Shown here in pieces: positions 18,626 to 27,298 of a stretch of DNA of 35,023 nt; position 1 is the stretch's first letter; every line of letters starts with the position of its first letter. The position numbers and the translations under genes are program-made. The stretch comes from Fusobacteriota bacterium (GTDB lineage: Bacteria > Fusobacteriota > Fusobacteriia > Fusobacteriales > JAAYPW01), in contig JAAYPW010000014.1 in assembly GCA_012519615.1 (NCBI GenBank), positions 1 through 35,023 of the forward strand, in the 5' to 3' direction. The notes under the pieces are model-generated. The model did no database searches and had not been told where the DNA came from. It saw nothing but the letters and a program-made list of their open reading frames with translations.

Positions 18626-19537
18626 ATGAAAAAAAATTTAGTAGTATTATTTGCAGCTAGTTTACTATTATTCACAGCTTGTGGTGAAACAGAAAATAAT
18701 TCAAATAGTAAAAAAAATAGTAATCAAAAAAACGAGGTAAGTAATTCTGTAGTATTAAAAAAATTTGGTAAATTAGAAATTACTGAAAAAGAATTAAATG
18801 ATGAACTTAAAAATGTACCTAGTCAATATAAAGCATACTACGAATCAGAAATGGGAAGAAATAATCTTATTGAGAGAATTGCTCTTGGGAAAATGTTTGA
18901 AGCTGAAGCATTAGCAGAAGGTGTGGAAAAAACATCCGATTTTAAAACAGAATGGGAAAAAACAAAAAACAAATTTTTAATAAGTTATTATATTAATAAA
19001 AAATTAAATGAAATTGAGATTAAAGATAGTGAATTAGAAATAGAATATGAAAAAAATAAAGAAAATTTCAAACGAAACGAGGAAGTAAAAGCATCTCATA
19101 TATTATTAACTGTAAATGTACAAGAGCCACAAGAATCTAAAGAGGAAAAATTAAATAAAATAACAGAAATTTTTAATGATATAAAAGAAGGAAAAATTTC
19201 ATTTGAAGATGCAGCAAAAGAATATTCAGGATGTCCTTCATCAAAAAATGGTGGAGATTTAGGATGGTTTGAAAGAAATAAGATGGTTGCTGAATTTGAA
19301 GCAGCAGCATTTAGTGGTGAAATTGGTCTATATCCTCAAATTGTAGAAACACAATTTGGATATCATTTAATAAATATTATAGATAAAAAACCGGAAGGTT
19401 ATATTCCTTTTGAAGAATTAAAAGAAGGATTAAAAGAAGATATACTAGAAAAAAGAAAAGGTGAAAGATATAGAGAATGGGAAAAAGAATTAAGAGATAA
19501 ATATAAAGAGGAAAAAAAGGAAGAAATTGAAAAATAA
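18626..19537 (+). CDS. Parvulin-type peptidyl-prolyl isomerase, lipoprotein (PrsA/SurA-like)
   Basis: A secreted foldase. The N-terminus MKKNLVVLFAASLLLFTAC is a lipoprotein signal with Cys19 as the modified residue, followed by a Ser/Asn-rich linker. A SurA/PrsA-like helical region (about 35-150) leads into a single parvulin domain (about 155-265): EVKASHILL, SFEDAAKEYSGCPSSKNGGD, LGWFERNKMVAEFEAAAF and TQFGYHLINIIDK. In a diderm it could be anchored in either membrane. The ATG at 18626 is preferred over an upstream GTG at 18614, as GGGAGTG then works as the SD. Total 303 residues. Its end overlaps mazG. Confidence 0.92.
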   Translation: MKKNLVVLFAASLLLFTACGETENNSNSKKNSNQKNEVSNSVVLKKFGKLEITEKELNDELKNVPSQYKAYYESEMGRNNLIERIALGKMFEAEALAEGVEKTSDFKTEWEKTKNKFLISYYINKKLNEIEIKDSELEIEYEKNKENFKRNEEVKASHILLTVNVQEPQESKEEKLNKITEIFNDIKEGKISFEDAAKEYSGCPSSKNGGDLGWFERNKMVAEFEAAAFSGEIGLYPQIVETQFGYHLINIIDKKPEGYIPFEELKEGLKEDILEKRKGERYREWEKELRDKYKEEKKEEIEK

Positions 19538-20324
19538 TATAAATTTAGAAAAAGATTTAGATAAATTTGAAACATTAATAAATATAATGAAAATGTTAAG
19601 AAGTCCCGGGGGTTGCCCTTGGGACTTAGAACAAACTATAGATAGCCTTAAAAAACACTTATTAGAAGAAACTTACGAATTACTTGAATCTATGGATGAT
19701 GAAAATTATAATAATCATAAAGAGGAGTTAGGAGATCTTTTATTACAAATTGTATTTCAATCTAATATAAGGGAAAATGAGAAAAAATTTAATATTAATG
19801 ATGTTATATACGAGATAAATAATAAATTAATACGAAGACATCCACATATTTTTAGTAATGAAATTGCAGAAAATTCATCTGATGTAAATAAAATATGGGA
19901 AAATATTAAAAAAACAGAAAAATCTAATATTAATAGAAAATCAATTTTAGATGGTATCCCAAAATATTTACCATTAACTTTAAAAGCAGAAAAAATGCAG
20001 AATAGAGCCGCAAAAGTGGGTTTTGATTGGGAAAATCCAAATGATGCAGTTAAAAAATTCCATGAAGAGGTAAATGAGCTTTCAAATGCTATAGAAATTA
20101 GTGATATTGAAAATATTAAAGAGGAGATTGGAGATATATTTTTTAGTCTTGTAAATGTAGCTAGATTATATAATATAGATAGTTATGAATCATTTAGTAA
20201 GGCAATTGATAAATTTGAAAGAAGATTTAAATATATTGAAAAAAAAGTAAATATAAACGATACAAATTTAATTGAAATGGATAAATACTGGGAAGAAGCA
20301 AAACATAATGAAAAGGTGAAATAA
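19527..20324 (+). CDS. mazG: Nucleoside triphosphate pyrophosphohydrolase MazG
   Basis: MazG hydrolyses NTPs and dNTPs to monophosphates, cleaning the nucleotide pool. The 265-residue protein has the two-domain architecture of the E. coli enzyme (263 aa): the first MazG domain with SPGGCPWDLEQTIDSLKKHL, EETYELLE and EELGDLLLQIVFQ, the second with KAEKMQNRAAKVGFDWE, EEVNELS and EEIGDIFFSLVNVAR. The EExxE and ExxD metal-binding sets are intact in both. The start is TTG, overlapping the end of the parvulin gene, with AAGGAAG as SD. Confidence 0.95.
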   Translation: MKNNINLEKDLDKFETLINIMKMLRSPGGCPWDLEQTIDSLKKHLLEETYELLESMDDENYNNHKEELGDLLLQIVFQSNIRENEKKFNINDVIYEINNKLIRRHPHIFSNEIAENSSDVNKIWENIKKTEKSNINRKSILDGIPKYLPLTLKAEKMQNRAAKVGFDWENPNDAVKKFHEEVNELSNAIEISDIENIKEEIGDIFFSLVNVARLYNIDSYESFSKAIDKFERRFKYIEKKVNINDTNLIEMDKYWEEAKHNEKVK

Positions 20325-20326
20325 TA

Positions 20327-20572
20327 ATGAGATTAGATAAATTTTTAAAAGTTTCCAGAATAATAAAAAGAAGAACTGTTGCAAAAAAAGTTGGAGAAAA
20401 TGAGAAAATAACAGTTAATGGTGTTATTAGAAAACCGTCTTATACTGTTAAAGAAAATGATATTATAGAGCTTAGTTATTTTGATAAAATAATTAAATTT
20501 CAAGTAGTTGAAGTTCCAACAGGAAATGTAAAAAAAGATGACTCAAAAGATTTAGTTAAAATTATAGATTAA
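20327..20572 (+). CDS. rqcP: S4-domain protein RqcP (YabO/Hsp15 family)
   Basis: An 81-residue S4-domain RNA-binding protein: MRLDKFLKVSRIIKRRTVAK, then VNGVIRKPSYTVKENDIIEL. Family members (RqcP in Bacillus, Hsp15 in E. coli) bind 50S subunits with stalled peptidyl-tRNA; RqcP works with RqcH in adding alanine tails. It directly follows mazG, as yabO follows yabN in Bacillus. AAGGTGA precedes its ATG. No terminator is seen after it. The symbol is based on family and context. Confidence 0.85.
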   Translation: MRLDKFLKVSRIIKRRTVAKKVGENEKITVNGVIRKPSYTVKENDIIELSYFDKIIKFQVVEVPTGNVKKDDSKDLVKIID

Positions 20573-20595
20573 TTTTAAAAAAACAACTGATTAAT

Positions 20596-20624
20596 TTGAC
20601 TTTTAAAATATATTTTGATATAAT
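20596..20624 (+). promoter_or_regulatory. ispE-spoVG promoter
   Basis: TTGACT (20596-20601), a 17-nt spacer and consensus TATAAT (20619-20624) with TGA before it (extended -10). It lies 22 nt upstream of the ispE start. Confidence 0.75.
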
Positions 20625-20646
20625 TAAATTTAAGAAGGTGTAAAAT

Positions 20647-21519
20647 TTGTATAAGGATCTAATAAAATCAAATGCTAAATTAAATTTTGGACTTAATATT
20701 CTTAATAAAAGAGATGATAATTATCATAATATTGATAGTATTTTTGTTCCAATTGATCTATATGATGATTTAGAGATAAATTACACTGGAAAAAATGGTA
20801 AAATTATTATACATACCTATTCAATAAATAAGATTTCTACAGAAGAAAATATTATTTATAAAGTTTATAATGAATTTTATAAAAATTTAAAGTTAAAGAA
20901 AAATAATACAGAGAAAAAAGAGGTTATAGTTAAATTAAAAAAAAATATACCGATTTTTTCAGGATTAGGTGGTGGCAGTAGTAACGGTGCCTTTTTTTTA
21001 AAGTCATTAAATAAATATTATGGAAATATTTTTAGTATTGAAGAGATGATAAATTTTTCTAAAAATATAAGTGCCGATATACCTTTTTTTTTATACAACA
21101 CACCATCAAGGATTAAAGGAATTGGAGAGATTATAGAAGAGATAAAAATTAATTTTAAAGTAAATATTATACTTATAAAACCCAATTTTGGAATATCCAC
21201 TAAGTTAGCATATGAAAATATTAAAAAAATAGACAATGTGAAATATTCAAATATAGAAAAAGTAGTAGAAGGATTAAAAAAAAATGATGTAAAATTAGTA
21301 GAGAGTAATATAGAAAATGTATTAGATCAAGGCTTATTTACAAATACTGATATTATTGAATTTAAAAAAAAATTTACATTACTATTTGAGAACATTAAAC
21401 TTAATATGTCAGGAAGTGGAAGCTGTTTTTATATATTTGATTATTACAACTCAAATTTAATTGAAAAACTTAAATTTAGTTTTCCGGAATTTTTAATTAT
21501 TAAATGTAAACTTGTGTGA
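20647..21519 (+). CDS. ispE: 4-diphosphocytidyl-2-C-methyl-D-erythritol kinase
   Basis: IspE phosphorylates CDP-methylerythritol in the MEP route to isoprenoids, so this organism uses the non-mevalonate pathway. The 290-residue GHMP kinase shows the N-terminal NAKLNFGLNILNKRDDNYHN, the ATP-binding PIFSGLGGGSSNGAFFL (about residues 102-118) and the C-terminal motif 3 LNMSGSGSCFYIF. The start is TTG at 20647, after AAGAAGGTG. It is in the typical position before spoVG. It has its own promoter. Confidence 0.95.
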   Translation: MYKDLIKSNAKLNFGLNILNKRDDNYHNIDSIFVPIDLYDDLEINYTGKNGKIIIHTYSINKISTEENIIYKVYNEFYKNLKLKKNNTEKKEVIVKLKKNIPIFSGLGGGSSNGAFFLKSLNKYYGNIFSIEEMINFSKNISADIPFFLYNTPSRIKGIGEIIEEIKINFKVNIILIKPNFGISTKLAYENIKKIDNVKYSNIEKVVEGLKKNDVKLVESNIENVLDQGLFTNTDIIEFKKKFTLLFENIKLNMSGSGSCFYIFDYYNSNLIEKLKFSFPEFLIIKCKLV

Positions 21520-21553
21520 AAAATACAAAATAAAAGAAAGGTGGTGCATTAAG

Positions 21554-21847
21554 TTGAGAATTACTGATGTAAGAGTAAGAATAACTAAATCTGAAAGCGA
21601 GGCAAAATTAAAAGCATATGCTGATATTACTTTTGAGGAGAGCTTTGTTGTTCATGGATTAAAAGTAATTGACGGTCAAAAAGGTATGTTTGTAGCAATG
21701 CCGTCAAGAAAAATGCCAAGTGGAGAATTTAAAGATATAGCTCATCCAATTTCTCCTGAAGTAAGAGAGATGATAACTAAAACTGTTATTGAAAAATACG
21801 AAGAAGTTTTAGTTACAGATCAATCGGATGATAAAGTTGAAGGATAG
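21554..21847 (+). CDS. spoVG: SpoVG family regulator
   Basis: A 97-residue protein with the near-invariant SpoVG core: RITDVRVRI, LKAYADITFEESFVVHGLKV, GMFVAMPSRKMPSGEFKDIAHPI and PEVREMI in separate blocks. SpoVG is a small nucleic-acid-binding global regulator, kept in many non-sporulating bacteria, so it does not imply sporulation. The start is TTG at 21554, seven bases after AAAGGTGGTG; the open frame runs further upstream but without an SD. A terminator follows the stop. Confidence 0.96.
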   Translation: MRITDVRVRITKSESEAKLKAYADITFEESFVVHGLKVIDGQKGMFVAMPSRKMPSGEFKDIAHPISPEVREMITKTVIEKYEEVLVTDQSDDKVEG

Positions 21848-21878
21848 AAAAAAAACAGTCCTATAGGGCTGTTTTTTT
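21848..21878 (+). terminator. Terminator after spoVG
   Basis: A run of A's and CAGTCC (to 21861), a TATA loop, then GGGCTG and a T run (21866-21878). The stem is about 12 bp with one G-U. Confidence 0.88.
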
Positions 21879-21907
21879 ATTAAAATTTATAAATATGAGG
21901 TGTAATA

Positions 21908-22864
21908 ATGATAAATTTATTTTTAATGATAATTTTAATTCTTGTACTTATAATATTTATTCATTTACCAAAAAATATAGAAAAAATTATATATATAGAT
22001 AGACAAACAGGGGATAGAATAGTAGAGAAAGTTCCTGGTGAATTTTATTTAAAATGGCTTTATTATAATCCTTTTGGAAAATTATGTTTAAATTTAATTG
22101 TAAAAAGAAAAATAATTTCAACTATATATGGAAATAAAATGGATAATAAAAAATCAAAATTAAAAATATTAGATTTTATTAATAAATATGATATTAATGT
22201 AGACGAAAGTTTAAAAAAAATTGAGGATTTTAATAATTTTAATGAATTTTTTTATAGAGAATTAAAAAAAAATAGTAGAAAAATTTCTAATAGTTTTTTT
22301 ATTTCTCCTGCTGATGGAAAAATAATTGTATTTGAAAATATAGATAAAATAGATAACTTTTTTATAAAAGGGGAAAAATTTAATTTAAAAGAGTATTTAA
22401 ATGATGAAATACTTGCAAATGAATATAGTGATGGAAGTATAGCTATTATTAGATTAGCACCAACAGATTATCATAGATTTCATTTTCCATTAGATGGCAG
22501 AATTTTAAAAAATAATAAAATAGTTGGAGATTATTATTCAGTTTCGCCATTAGCATTAGGGAAAAAAATAAATTATTTTTTTAAAAATAAGCGGGAATAT
22601 ACTATTTTAAATAATGATAAAATAGGTAATGTTATAATTTCTGAAGTGGGAGCAACAATGGTTGGATCGATTATTCAAACATTTACCGAAAATAGTTTTG
22701 TAGAAAAGGGTAGTGAAAAGGGATATTTTAAATTTGGTGGTTCAACTGTAATATTAATTTTTAAAAAAGGGCAAATTAAATTTGATAAAGATATCATTGA
22801 AAATACAATATCTGGTTATGAAACTAAAATATTAATGGGTGAAAGTATTGGGAATATTTTATAA
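21908..22864 (+). CDS. psd: Phosphatidylserine decarboxylase proenzyme
   Basis: Psd converts phosphatidylserine to phosphatidylethanolamine at the cytoplasmic membrane. The 318-residue protein begins with a hydrophobic membrane segment (residues 2-19). The catalytic region has SPADGKI, the DYHRFHFPLDG histidine block and the self-cleavage site FGGST; cleavage before Ser279 would give a 40-residue pyruvoyl alpha chain. The motif is GGST rather than the LGST of E. coli. GAGGTG precedes the ATG. PE synthesis fits a diderm envelope. pssA is not in the window. Confidence 0.95.
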   Translation: MINLFLMIILILVLIIFIHLPKNIEKIIYIDRQTGDRIVEKVPGEFYLKWLYYNPFGKLCLNLIVKRKIISTIYGNKMDNKKSKLKILDFINKYDINVDESLKKIEDFNNFNEFFYRELKKNSRKISNSFFISPADGKIIVFENIDKIDNFFIKGEKFNLKEYLNDEILANEYSDGSIAIIRLAPTDYHRFHFPLDGRILKNNKIVGDYYSVSPLALGKKINYFFKNKREYTILNNDKIGNVIISEVGATMVGSIIQTFTENSFVEKGSEKGYFKFGGSTVILIFKKGQIKFDKDIIENTISGYETKILMGESIGNIL

Positions 22865-22881
22865 AAAAATTATAAAAAGTA

Positions 22882-22910
22882 TTGACAAAATAAAAAATAT
22901 AGAGTATAAT
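22882..22910 (+). promoter_or_regulatory. tRNA-Gln promoter
   Basis: Perfect consensus TTGACA (22882-22887), a 17-nt spacer and TATAAT (22905-22910), just upstream of the tRNA. Confidence 0.9.
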
Positions 22911-22922
22911 CTCCATTGTTGT

Positions 22923-22997
22923 TGGGCTGTCGCCAAGCGGTAAGGCAACGGACTTTGACTCCGTCATGCGCTGGTTCAAATCCAGCCAGCTCAGCCA
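22923..22997 (+). tRNA. tRNA-Gln (anticodon TTG)
   Basis: A 75-nt cloverleaf. The acceptor arms TGGGCTG and CAGCTCA pair with one G-U, the discriminator is G and CCA is encoded. The anticodon stem ACGGA/TCCGT encloses loop CTTTGAC with anticodon TTG, reading CAA. The T arm contains GGTTCAAATCC. It stands alone with its own promoter and terminator. Confidence 0.97.
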
Positions 22998-23030
22998 TTT
23001 AAATATCTATAATAATATAATAATACTATA

Positions 23031-23062
23031 AAAAGGAAAAATTTATAATTTTTCTTTTTTTT
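23031..23062 (+). terminator. Terminator after tRNA-Gln
   Basis: AAAAGGAAAAAT and ATTTTTCTTTT form a 12-bp stem with one G-U and a short TTATA loop, followed by more T's. It is AT-only apart from the GG, so only moderately strong. Confidence 0.6.
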
Positions 23063-23092
23063 TATTTGTTTTTAATATAAATTAAATAGATA

Positions 23093-23121
23093 TTGATAAT
23101 GTTAAAATATTATGTTATAAT
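23093..23121 (+). promoter_or_regulatory. Promoter for the outer-membrane protein operon
   Basis: TTGATA (23093-23098), a 17-nt spacer and TATAAT (23116-23121) with TGT before it. It lies about 40 nt upstream of the SLH protein start. Confidence 0.7.
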
Positions 23122-23163
23122 TATAGAAACATTTTTTAAAAATATCCAATTAAAGGTGAAATT

Positions 23164-24846
23164 ATGATTAAAAAAATCTTAGTAATATTTATTCTATTAT
23201 CAACTATTATATTTTCACAAGAAAATACAATGTATAGAGATATAAGTAGCGAACATTGGGCGTATAAATCAATAAAAAAATTAATTGAAAATGGAATAAT
23301 TGAAAAAGATTCATTTTTTTTTAATGGGGAAGATTCTGTTTCTAGATATGAAGTTTCTCTATATTTATATAAAACATTAGAAAAATTTAATGAAGAAAAA
23401 GCAACAATAGATGATTTAATGATACTTGAAAATTTAATCGGTGAATTTTCTGAAGACTTATTAAATTTTGGATTTAATATTGATCTTTATTCTAAAAAGA
23501 TTGATGAATTTGAAAAAAAAATTAATTCAAGTAATATTATAACTATAGAAAATAGCAATAATATTGAGGAGTTAGAGAATAGATTATCTTTATTAGAATC
23601 ATATTTGCTAGATGAAAATAGTGATGATTCTGAAAAAACTAAAGTATTATATAGACAATTTGGAATAATTGAAAATATGACTCTAAAATTGGAAAATAGT
23701 ATATTTTACTATAATAAATTAGAAAAAAATCAGTATAAAAATACTAATAATTTAGAATTTATGATTTATAATAAATTTTACGAGGTTGGTCTTCTATACA
23801 AATCAGATTATGAAGAAAATAATCTTAATTTAAAAGCTAAACTAGATAAAGATATAAATGAATATTTTAATTTTAAATTTAACACAATTGGTTACGAAAA
23901 AAAAATAGATTCACATTTTTCCGTATTAGATTATGATAACTATAATTATAATAAAAGAGAATTCTATACTGATGGTATTACACTAACAATTGGAAATAAT
24001 ATTACGTATATAGAAAAAGATAGAGAAAATGATGAAAAATTATATATTATAGATAAATTAGTTATAAATAATTTTGAAGCTTTAATTATTTCTGATTTAA
24101 ATGAATCAGAAATTGAATATGACGTTTTATTTAAAAAAGATTTTAAAAAAGAAAAATATGGGATAAAAATTGGGTATTCTGATATTATCAAAGAAAATAA
24201 TAACTTAGATAAAGTTGATATTTCAATTATAAATATTAATGGAACTTATAATTATAAAAAATGGCAGTTAAGTAGTGGACTAGAAAAAAAAGATGCAAAA
24301 TCAAATTTATATAATAATTATTATTCACATTTATCATATAAGTTTAAAAATTATGGTAATTTTTACTACAAAATAGAGTATTTCAATTTAAAATTTAATA
24401 GTTATACAAACCATCATTTTATAATAAAAAATGAAAGTGATAAAATTAAAACATATTTTTCATTTTCTAAATATAGAGTTATAAAAGAAAATTACAATCA
24501 AAATGATTTAAGTAAAAGTGATTTTGAAAGTGTAAATGACAAAAATGAATTTATATTAAAAGTTCAATATAACATATCTGATGCAATTGATATAAATTTA
24601 GGATATAGAGAAGAAAAAATATCAAAACAAAATATCAGAAATGGTTTATCTATAGTTGAAATAGGATATAAATTTAAAGAAAATAGGCGTATTTTTGTAA
24701 AATATTTAAAAAATGACGATGTATATTATGATAGAGATAAAGATATTAACCATGAAATTATAGATATTGATTTTAATTCTAATACTGGAATTATCGATAA
24801 AGCAAAAGATGGTAGAATAGAATTTGGGATAGAGCTTATTTTTTAG
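23164..24846 (+). CDS. SLH-domain outer-membrane beta-barrel protein
   Basis: A 560-residue exported protein. Residues 1-19 are a signal peptide (MIKKILVIFILLSTIIFSQ). An S-layer-homology domain follows (about 24-80: YRDISSEHWAYKSIKKLIEN and SRYEVSLYLYKTL), which in related proteins binds the cell wall. Residues about 85-160 look like a coiled coil. The remainder has the alternating aromatic/polar strands of an outer-membrane barrel and ends in phenylalanine (FGIELIF). This plan resembles OmpM/Omp-alpha proteins of Negativicutes and Thermotogae that tether the outer membrane to peptidoglycan. The exact family was not identified. PilZ and pgi genes follow closely. Confidence 0.8.
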   Translation: MIKKILVIFILLSTIIFSQENTMYRDISSEHWAYKSIKKLIENGIIEKDSFFFNGEDSVSRYEVSLYLYKTLEKFNEEKATIDDLMILENLIGEFSEDLLNFGFNIDLYSKKIDEFEKKINSSNIITIENSNNIEELENRLSLLESYLLDENSDDSEKTKVLYRQFGIIENMTLKLENSIFYYNKLEKNQYKNTNNLEFMIYNKFYEVGLLYKSDYEENNLNLKAKLDKDINEYFNFKFNTIGYEKKIDSHFSVLDYDNYNYNKREFYTDGITLTIGNNITYIEKDRENDEKLYIIDKLVINNFEALIISDLNESEIEYDVLFKKDFKKEKYGIKIGYSDIIKENNNLDKVDISIININGTYNYKKWQLSSGLEKKDAKSNLYNNYYSHLSYKFKNYGNFYYKIEYFNLKFNSYTNHHFIIKNESDKIKTYFSFSKYRVIKENYNQNDLSKSDFESVNDKNEFILKVQYNISDAIDINLGYREEKISKQNIRNGLSIVEIGYKFKENRRIFVKYLKNDDVYYDRDKDINHEIIDIDFNSNTGIIDKAKDGRIEFGIELIF

Positions 24847-24854
24847 GAGGATTT

Positions 24855-25526
24855 ATGAAAATAAATGAGTTATTAAAAATAGGTGAGATGGTAGAGGTAG
24901 AAATTTCACAAAATCAATCATATGAGGGGACTTATCTAAGTAAAGTAACGGATATGGATGATAAACAAATATTTTTTTCACTTCCTACAGAAAAAGGACA
25001 TGTTGTACCACTTAGAAAAGGTGAAAAAATAAGTATTAATGTAGTCAAAAAAGACGGTGTATACTCTTTTAAAGGTAATATAATAGATAGAAGTATGAAA
25101 CCTTATATGCATTTTTTAATGAATATACCAAAAGATATAGTTAGATTACAAAGAAGAAATTTTGTAAGAATAATGTTAAATTTAGTAACAACTTTTCAAA
25201 TATATTCTATAAGCGGAGAAGAACTTAGTGAAGAAATACACAAAGGAGTTACAATTAATCTAAGTGGTGGTGGGATGTTTATAGCATCAACTAAAAAACT
25301 CGATTATGGTACTGAAGTTTTAGTAAATTTTAAACTGACTAATGGTATTGAGTGTAATAAAATAAGAGGTATGGTAAGAAGAGAAGAGAGTATTAAAGTA
25401 ATGGGTGGAGAAAAATTAGGATATGGGATAGAATTTCTTGAGATAGATAGTAGAATTAGAGAACATATTATATCTTATCTTTTTGAATTACAAAGAGATA
25501 GAAGAAGTAAAGGGATTGAATTTTAA
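24855..25526 (+). CDS. PilZ-domain c-di-GMP receptor (YcgR/YpfA type)
   Basis: A 223-residue cytoplasmic protein with an N-terminal YcgR-like beta-barrel (about 1-90) and a C-terminal PilZ domain. Both ligand-binding motifs are present: RNFVR (Arg101, Arg105) in the linker and NLSGGG (Asn135, Ser137, Gly140), so it should bind cyclic di-GMP. It starts 8 nt after the SLH protein gene and has AGGAGG as SD. YcgR/YpfA proteins usually restrain flagella, but no motility genes are visible here. The effector output is unknown; a link to the envelope gene next to it is only inferred from position. Confidence 0.88.
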   Translation: MKINELLKIGEMVEVEISQNQSYEGTYLSKVTDMDDKQIFFSLPTEKGHVVPLRKGEKISINVVKKDGVYSFKGNIIDRSMKPYMHFLMNIPKDIVRLQRRNFVRIMLNLVTTFQIYSISGEELSEEIHKGVTINLSGGGMFIASTKKLDYGTEVLVNFKLTNGIECNKIRGMVRREESIKVMGGEKLGYGIEFLEIDSRIREHIISYLFELQRDRRSKGIEF

Positions 25527-25553
25527 TAATAATATATTTAATAGGAGGATGTA

Positions 25554-26900
25554 ATGAAAAAACTAAGTTTTGATTATTCAAAAGCGAAAAATTTCATAAA
25601 TGACTATGAAATTGATTATTTAAAAGAGCAAGTTAATGTTGCTGCAAATCTATTAGATGAGAAAAAAGGTGCTGGAAATGATTATGTAGGATGGGTAGAT
25701 CTACCTGTTAACTACAACAAAGATGAATTTAATAAAGTAAAAGAAGTTGCAAAAAATATAATTGATAATGCAGATGTTCTTTTAGTTGTAGGGATAGGTG
25801 GTTCTTATTTAGGATCAAGAGCTGCTATTGAATTTTTATGTAATACTTTTTACAATAATATGAAAAAAGAAGATAGAAAAACTCCAGAAATATACTTTAT
25901 TGGACATAATATGAGTTCAACTTATATATCACATTTATTTAAATTAATTGAAGGTAAAAGTGTATATGCAAATGTAATTTCTAAATCTGGTACTACAACA
26001 GAACCTGCAATTGCTTTTAGAATAGTAAAAGATTACATTGAAAAAACTTATGGCAAAGAGGAAGCTAAAAAAAGAATTATTGCAACAACTGATGCAAAAA
26101 AAGGAGCATTAAAACAGCTTGCTAATGAAGAAGGGTATGAAACTTTTGTTGTACCAGATGATATAGGGGGAAGATTCTCTGTTTTAACACCTGTAGGATT
26201 ATTACCTATTGCTGTAGCAGGAATTGATATAGATAAATTAATAGAAGGTGCTAAAGATGCATATAATGATTACAAAGCCCCTTATGAAAATAATGATTGC
26301 TATAAATATGCAGCTGTTAGAAATGCACTACTTAGAAAAGGTAAATCAATAGAGATATTAGTTAACTATGAACCAGGACTATATTATATTGCTGAATGGT
26401 GGAAACAACTTTATGGTGAAAGCGAAGGTAAAGATGGTAAAGGGATATTCCCAGCAGCAGTTAATTTTACAACAGACTTACATTCAATGGGACAATATAT
26501 ACAAGATGGTCAAAGAATAATATTTGAAACAGTTTTAAATGTAGAAAAATCAGCTGAAGAGATTATAATTAAAGAAGATAGTGCTAATCTAGACGGATTA
26601 AACTATATAGCAGGAAATACAATTGATTATGTTAATAAAAAAGCTTTAGAGGGGACAATGTTAGCACATACAGATGGAAATGTTCCTAATATTATGATTA
26701 ATATCCCTGAAGCAACACCTTATCATTTAGGATATATGTTCTATTTCTTTGAAAAAGCTTGTGGAATTAGCGGTTATTTACTAGGGGTAAATCCATTTGA
26801 TCAACCAGGAGTAGAGGCATATAAAGCTAATATGTTTGGATTATTAGGGAAACCAGGTTATGAAAAATTGAAAGCTGAATTAGAAGCAAGATTAAAATAA
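25554..26900 (+). CDS. pgi: Glucose-6-phosphate isomerase
   Basis: Pgi interconverts glucose-6-phosphate and fructose-6-phosphate in glycolysis. The 448-residue protein is of the shorter bacterial class. Signature blocks are [18 protein letters not shown], the sugar-phosphate loop [32 protein letters not shown] and the C-terminal [22 protein letters not shown] precedes the ATG. It is third after the SLH and PilZ genes, with a terminator directly after it. Confidence 0.98.
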   Translation: MKKLSFDYSKAKNFINDYEIDYLKEQVNVAANLLDEKKGAGNDYVGWVDLPVNYNKDEFNKVKEVAKNIIDNADVLLVVGIGGSYLGSRAAIEFLCNTFYNNMKKEDRKTPEIYFIGHNMSSTYISHLFKLIEGKSVYANVISKSGTTTEPAIAFRIVKDYIEKTYGKEEAKKRIIATTDAKKGALKQLANEEGYETFVVPDDIGGRFSVLTPVGLLPIAVAGIDIDKLIEGAKDAYNDYKAPYENNDCYKYAAVRNALLRKGKSIEILVNYEPGLYYIAEWWKQLYGESEGKDGKGIFPAAVNFTTDLHSMGQYIQDGQRIIFETVLNVEKSAEEIIIKEDSANLDGLNYIAGNTIDYVNKKALEGTMLAHTDGNVPNIMINIPEATPYHLGYMFYFFEKACGISGYLLGVNPFDQPGVEAYKANMFGLLGKPGYEKLKAELEARLK

Positions 26901-26903
26901 TAG

Positions 26904-26942
26904 AAAAGGGTGTATCATTATAGAAAAATGAGCACCTTTTTT
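26904..26942 (+). terminator. Terminator after pgi
   Basis: AAAAGGGTGTATCAT (from 26904) pairs with ATGAGCACCTTTT (to about 26941), about 14 bp with one bulged A and two G-U pairs, followed by T's. Confidence 0.75.
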
Positions 26943-27298
26943 ACTTTAGAGATATTATAATCTTTTTTTTATAAAATTATAATTAGTATTTTATTTTTAT
27001 TGTTTAAAAGCCTCTAATTATAGATATTATGTCTTAATTCTTTTTCTTTAATTTATTGCAGTATATGTAGCAAAATTACTTGAAAGTTCTACTATATATA
27101 ACGTCAATATTTTAAAAAATAGCTATTATGACAATGTATTTTAGGAGGGGGAGAAATTAGCGACAGATAGGTCTTTTTTTAAGAACTAGATTCTTAACTA
27201 TGAATTTATATCCTAAATTAAATTATTATAAAAGTGGAATTTTTTGAAAAAATAGATTATAATTTATATATAAAATACAAATAATAGGAGGTAAAAAT
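26943..27298. other. Long gene-free interval between pgi and the aminopeptidase gene
   Basis: No recognisable gene or known RNA is seen. It holds an orphan ribosome-binding-like tract AGGAGGGGGAG (27143-27153) with no good start after it, a small hairpin TTAAGAA/TTCTTAA (27179-27197), and near the 3' end a consensus TATAAT (27258-27263) that may be the aminopeptidase promoter, although its -35 is poor. It could be a decayed gene. Confidence 0.4.
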
